Source: Samsonia erythrinae (GTDB lineage: Bacteria > Pseudomonadota > Gammaproteobacteria > Enterobacterales > Enterobacteriaceae). Taken from it: a DNA stretch of 64,000 bases. The stretch covers positions 310,001-374,000 of the forward strand of contig NZ_SMBY01000001.1 in NCBI RefSeq assembly GCF_004342665.1, written 5' to 3'. Both the position numbers and the translations under genes were made by a program. This document shows positions 62,260 to 64,000 of the stretch, piece by piece. The notes under the pieces are model-generated. The model searched no databases and was not told where the DNA came from. It saw nothing but the letters and a program-made list of their open reading frames with translations. Position 1 is the first letter of the stretch, and every line of letters starts with the position of its first letter.

Positions 62260-63296
62260 CAGTTAATAACCACTGAGTCTCCGGCATCGGTTTGAGTAAT
62301 GACGCCGATTTTCCATGCACTTTCACCGCTGCGGTTAAGGAGTGCAACGGCCTCGTCTGCCTGTTTGGCGGGCAGTACGATGATCATACCAACACCGCAG
62401 TTGAAAGTGCGATACATTTCGTGGCGACTGATATTGCCGGCCTGTTGCAGCCAGTTAAAGACGGCTGGCCATTGCCAGCTGGATTCGTCAATGGTTGCCT
62501 GCATGCCTTCCGGCAGCACGCGTGGAATGTTTTCCCAGAAGCCGCCGCCGGTCAGGTGAGAAATCGCGTGCACATCGACTTTTTCAATCAGCGACAGTAC
62601 CGATTTTACGTAGATTTTGGTCGGCGCCAGCAGGTGATCGGCCAGCGGCTTGCCTTCCAACTGGAACTGTTCCGGATCGGTATTGCTGACGTCAAGCACT
62701 TTGCGTACCAGTGAATAACCGTTTGAATGTGGGCCGCTGGAGGCGAGAGCAACCAGAACATCGCCGTGCTGCACGCGACTGCCGTCGATGATGTCTGATT
62801 TTTCGACCACGCCGACGCAAAAACCGGCAACGTCGTAGTCTTCGCCGTGGTACATCCCCGGCATCTCAGCGGTTTCGCCGCCGACCAGCGCACAGCCTGA
62901 TTGTTTACAGCCTTCCGCGATACCGGTAATTACGCTGGCAGCGGTATCGACATCCAGTTTGCCGGTGGCGTAATAGTCGAGGAAGAACAGCGGTTCCGCG
63001 CCCTGAACGACCAGGTCGTTCACGCACATCGCAACCAGATCGACGCCAATCGTATCGTGGCGTTTCAGATCCATCGCCAGACGCAGTTTGGTGCCGACGC
63101 CATCAGTGCCGGAAACCAGAATCGGTTCGCGGTATTTTTGCGGCAAAGCGCACAAGGCGCCGAAACCACCCAGCCCACCCATAACTTCCGGACGACGAGT
63201 CTGTTTCACTACACCTTTGATACGGTCTACTAATGCGTTGCCTGCATCAATATCCACGCCTGCGTCTTTATAGCTGAGAGAGGTTTTGTCGGTCAC
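62259..63296 (-). CDS. purM: Phosphoribosylformylglycinamidine cyclo-ligase PurM
   Basis: 345-residue AIR synthetase of de novo purine synthesis. It starts [20 protein letters not shown] and has the family motifs [37 protein letters not shown] and [14 protein letters not shown] use GTG at 63296, preceded by GGGGA, because it gives the E. coli N-terminus and length; the in-frame extension to 63332 is not conserved. A PurR box lies about 100 bases upstream. Confidence 0.97.
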   Translation of the reverse strand: MTDKTSLSYKDAGVDIDAGNALVDRIKGVVKQTRRPEVMGGLGGFGALCALPQKYREPILVSGTDGVGTKLRLAMDLKRHDTIGVDLVAMCVNDLVVQGAEPLFFLDYYATGKLDVDTAASVITGIAEGCKQSGCALVGGETAEMPGMYHGEDYDVAGFCVGVVEKSDIIDGSRVQHGDVLVALASSGPHSNGYSLVRKVLDVSNTDPEQFQLEGKPLADHLLAPTKIYVKSVLSLIEKVDVHAISHLTGGGFWENIPRVLPEGMQATIDESSWQWPAVFNWLQQAGNISRHEMYRTFNCGVGMIIVLPAKQADEAVALLNRSGESAWKIGVITQTDAGDSVVIN

Positions 63297-63396
63297 TGCG
63301 GAGTCCCCACGAAGGTTACGGTTTGTATTCAAAACAGACTTTAGATTTCAGAAAACACGCGGCGGTTAACATCGCGCGCGCTGATTCTAACAGTGT

Positions 63397-63412
63397 AGGC
63401 AATCGTTTGCGA
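63397..63412 (-). promoter_or_regulatory. PurR operator of purMN
   Basis: AGGCAATCGTTTGCGA fits the PurR consensus ANGMAANCGTTTNCNT at all but the last position. Located between purM and upp. Confidence 0.85.
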
Positions 63413-63514
63413 GCGATGCGTCGCTGGCTGGCGATTTTTCGCCATTGGCGGCAATTTCCCTTATCGGTTGATCTGGATCAGGCTTAATCATGTGGCGCTA
63501 AGTAAAAAAAGCGG

Positions 63515-63535
63515 TATAATCCGGCGATTTTTTTT
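63515..63535 (+). promoter_or_regulatory. upp promoter with GAT8 initially transcribed region
   Basis: TATAAT at 63515-63520, then G63526-A63527 followed by eight Ts (63528-63535). E. coli upp starts at the same kind of GATTTTTTTTG sequence, where UTP-dependent reiterative transcription controls expression by pyrimidine supply. Confidence 0.85.
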
Positions 63536-63586
63536 ACGACGGGCTTCCATGCCCGCCGCCCTGCGGGCCGCCGCAAGCGGTGTTTA

Positions 63587-63607
63587 AAAAACGCGTTTGG
63601 CGTTTTT
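63587..63607 (+). terminator. Terminator-like hairpin in the upp leader
   Basis: AAAAACGC (63587-63594) pairs with GCGTTTTT (63600-63607) around GTTTG, about 30 bases before the upp start. The Ts are within the stem, so termination efficiency is uncertain; it may act as an attenuator or only as mRNA structure. Confidence 0.45.
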
Positions 63608-63637
63608 GTCCGTCCACTAGCCGATGGGGAGATAATG

Positions 63638-64000
63638 ATGAAGATCGTCGAGGTGAAACACCCGCTCGTCAAACATAAACTGGGTTTGATGCGTGAGAAC
63701 GATATCAGCACCAAGCGTTTTCGTGAACTGGCTTCCGAGGTGGGGAGTTTGTTGACTTATGAAGCCACCGCCGATCTGGCCACCGAGAAAGTCACCATTG
63801 ATGGTTGGTGTGGTCCGGTTGAAGTCGATCAGATCAAAGGCAAAAAAATTACCGTTGTGCCGATCCTGCGGGCAGGGTTGGGGATGATGGAGGGCGTGCT
63901 GGAAAACGTCCCCAGCGCGCGTATCAGCGTCGTTGGTATTTACCGTAACGAAGAGACGCTGGAGCCAGTGCCTTATTTTCAGAAACTGGTTTCCAATATT
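63638..64000 (+). CDS. upp: Uracil phosphoribosyltransferase (3' truncated by window edge)
   Basis: First 121 residues of Upp, the salvage enzyme making UMP from uracil and PRPP. It begins [36 protein letters not shown], with [19 protein letters not shown] as the central region; the PRPP-binding motif lies beyond the window. Two ATGs follow GGGGAGA; the second (63638) gives the E. coli N-terminus. Confidence 0.97.
   Translation, partial: MKIVEVKHPLVKHKLGLMRENDISTKRFRELASEVGSLLTYEATADLATEKVTIDGWCGPVEVDQIKGKKITVVPILRAGLGMMEGVLENVPSARISVVGIYRNEETLEPVPYFQKLVSNI

Larger units (their letters stand above)
63297..63637. other. Divergent regulatory region of purM and upp
   Basis: About 340 bases without a gene: PurR operator (63397-63412), the upp -10 and T-tract start (63515-63535), then a strongly structured upp leader with GC-rich inverted repeats (63541-63580) and a terminator-like hairpin AAAAACGC/GCGTTTTT at 63587-63607. 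Confidence 0.7.

Overview
The window is chromosomal DNA of a pectinolytic enterobacterium, most likely Pectobacterium or a close soft-rot relative. Nearly every protein is close to its E. coli counterpart. Gene order joins two blocks that lie far apart in E. coli: dnaX-recR-htpG-adk-hemH-ybaL-ushA with ybaK/ybaP/copA/cueR/ybbJ/qmcA and ybbN-ybbO-tesA-ybbA-ybbP, and yfaE/nrdB/nrdA/ubiG/gyrA/rcsC/rcsB/rcsD with the men genes. A GH28 polygalacturonase preceded by a KdgR-type operator supports a plant-pathogen host. I saw no rRNA, tRNA, CRISPR array, prophage or insertion sequence; the content is mainly core genome with a few accessory inserts.

Layout. 1-1730: 3' end of dnaX with its tau/gamma frameshift signal, then ybaB and recR. 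2189-4858: accessory pair of a PTS EIIBC permease and an intracellular DUF4038/GH140-like glycosidase. 5096-9177: htpG (sigma-32 promoter), adk, hemH. 9287-13287: ybaL and ushA. 13604-17104: btsT-yjiX-yjiA with an internal terminator. 17340-18722: GH28 polygalacturonase. 18827-25000: ybaK, ybaP, copA divergent from cueR, ybbJ-qmcA. 25122-28926: yfaE-nrdB-nrdA. 29271-32880: ubiG and gyrA. 33001-39241: Rcs phosphorelay. 39258-40427: MFS transporter. 40824-48041: complete menaquinone set menF-D-H-B-C-E. 48046-53111: catalase, yfaZ, tyrP, CinA-like yfaY. 53112-53599: hairpin-rich noncoding repeat. 53600-59120: ybbN, ybbO, tesA, ybbA, ybbP. 59291-61468: speG and an HxlR-regulator/SDR pair. 61621-64000: purN-purM and the start of upp.

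The strongest non-routine signals are recoding and regulatory. copA carries a slippery heptamer C CCA AAA, an immediate -1 stop and a perfect two-stem H-type pseudoknot placed after two CGHC-type metal-binding domains. Ribosomes that slip there would make a 139-residue two-domain copper-binding protein instead of the one-domain CopA(Z) known from E. coli. dnaX carries the classical A AAA AAG signal with Shine-Dalgarno-like and stem-loop stimulators. Readable operators are sigma-32 at htpG, CueR at copA, KdgR at the polygalacturonase, DnaA and NrdR at nrdA, TyrR at tyrP, PurR at purM, and the T8 initially transcribed region of upp. Other oddities are the PTS/GH140-like pair, the polygalacturonase's His-to-Arg change in motif III, a 78-bp head-to-head overlap of tesA and ybbA, the degenerate CinA C-terminal domain, and two related copies of a noncoding repeat tail.
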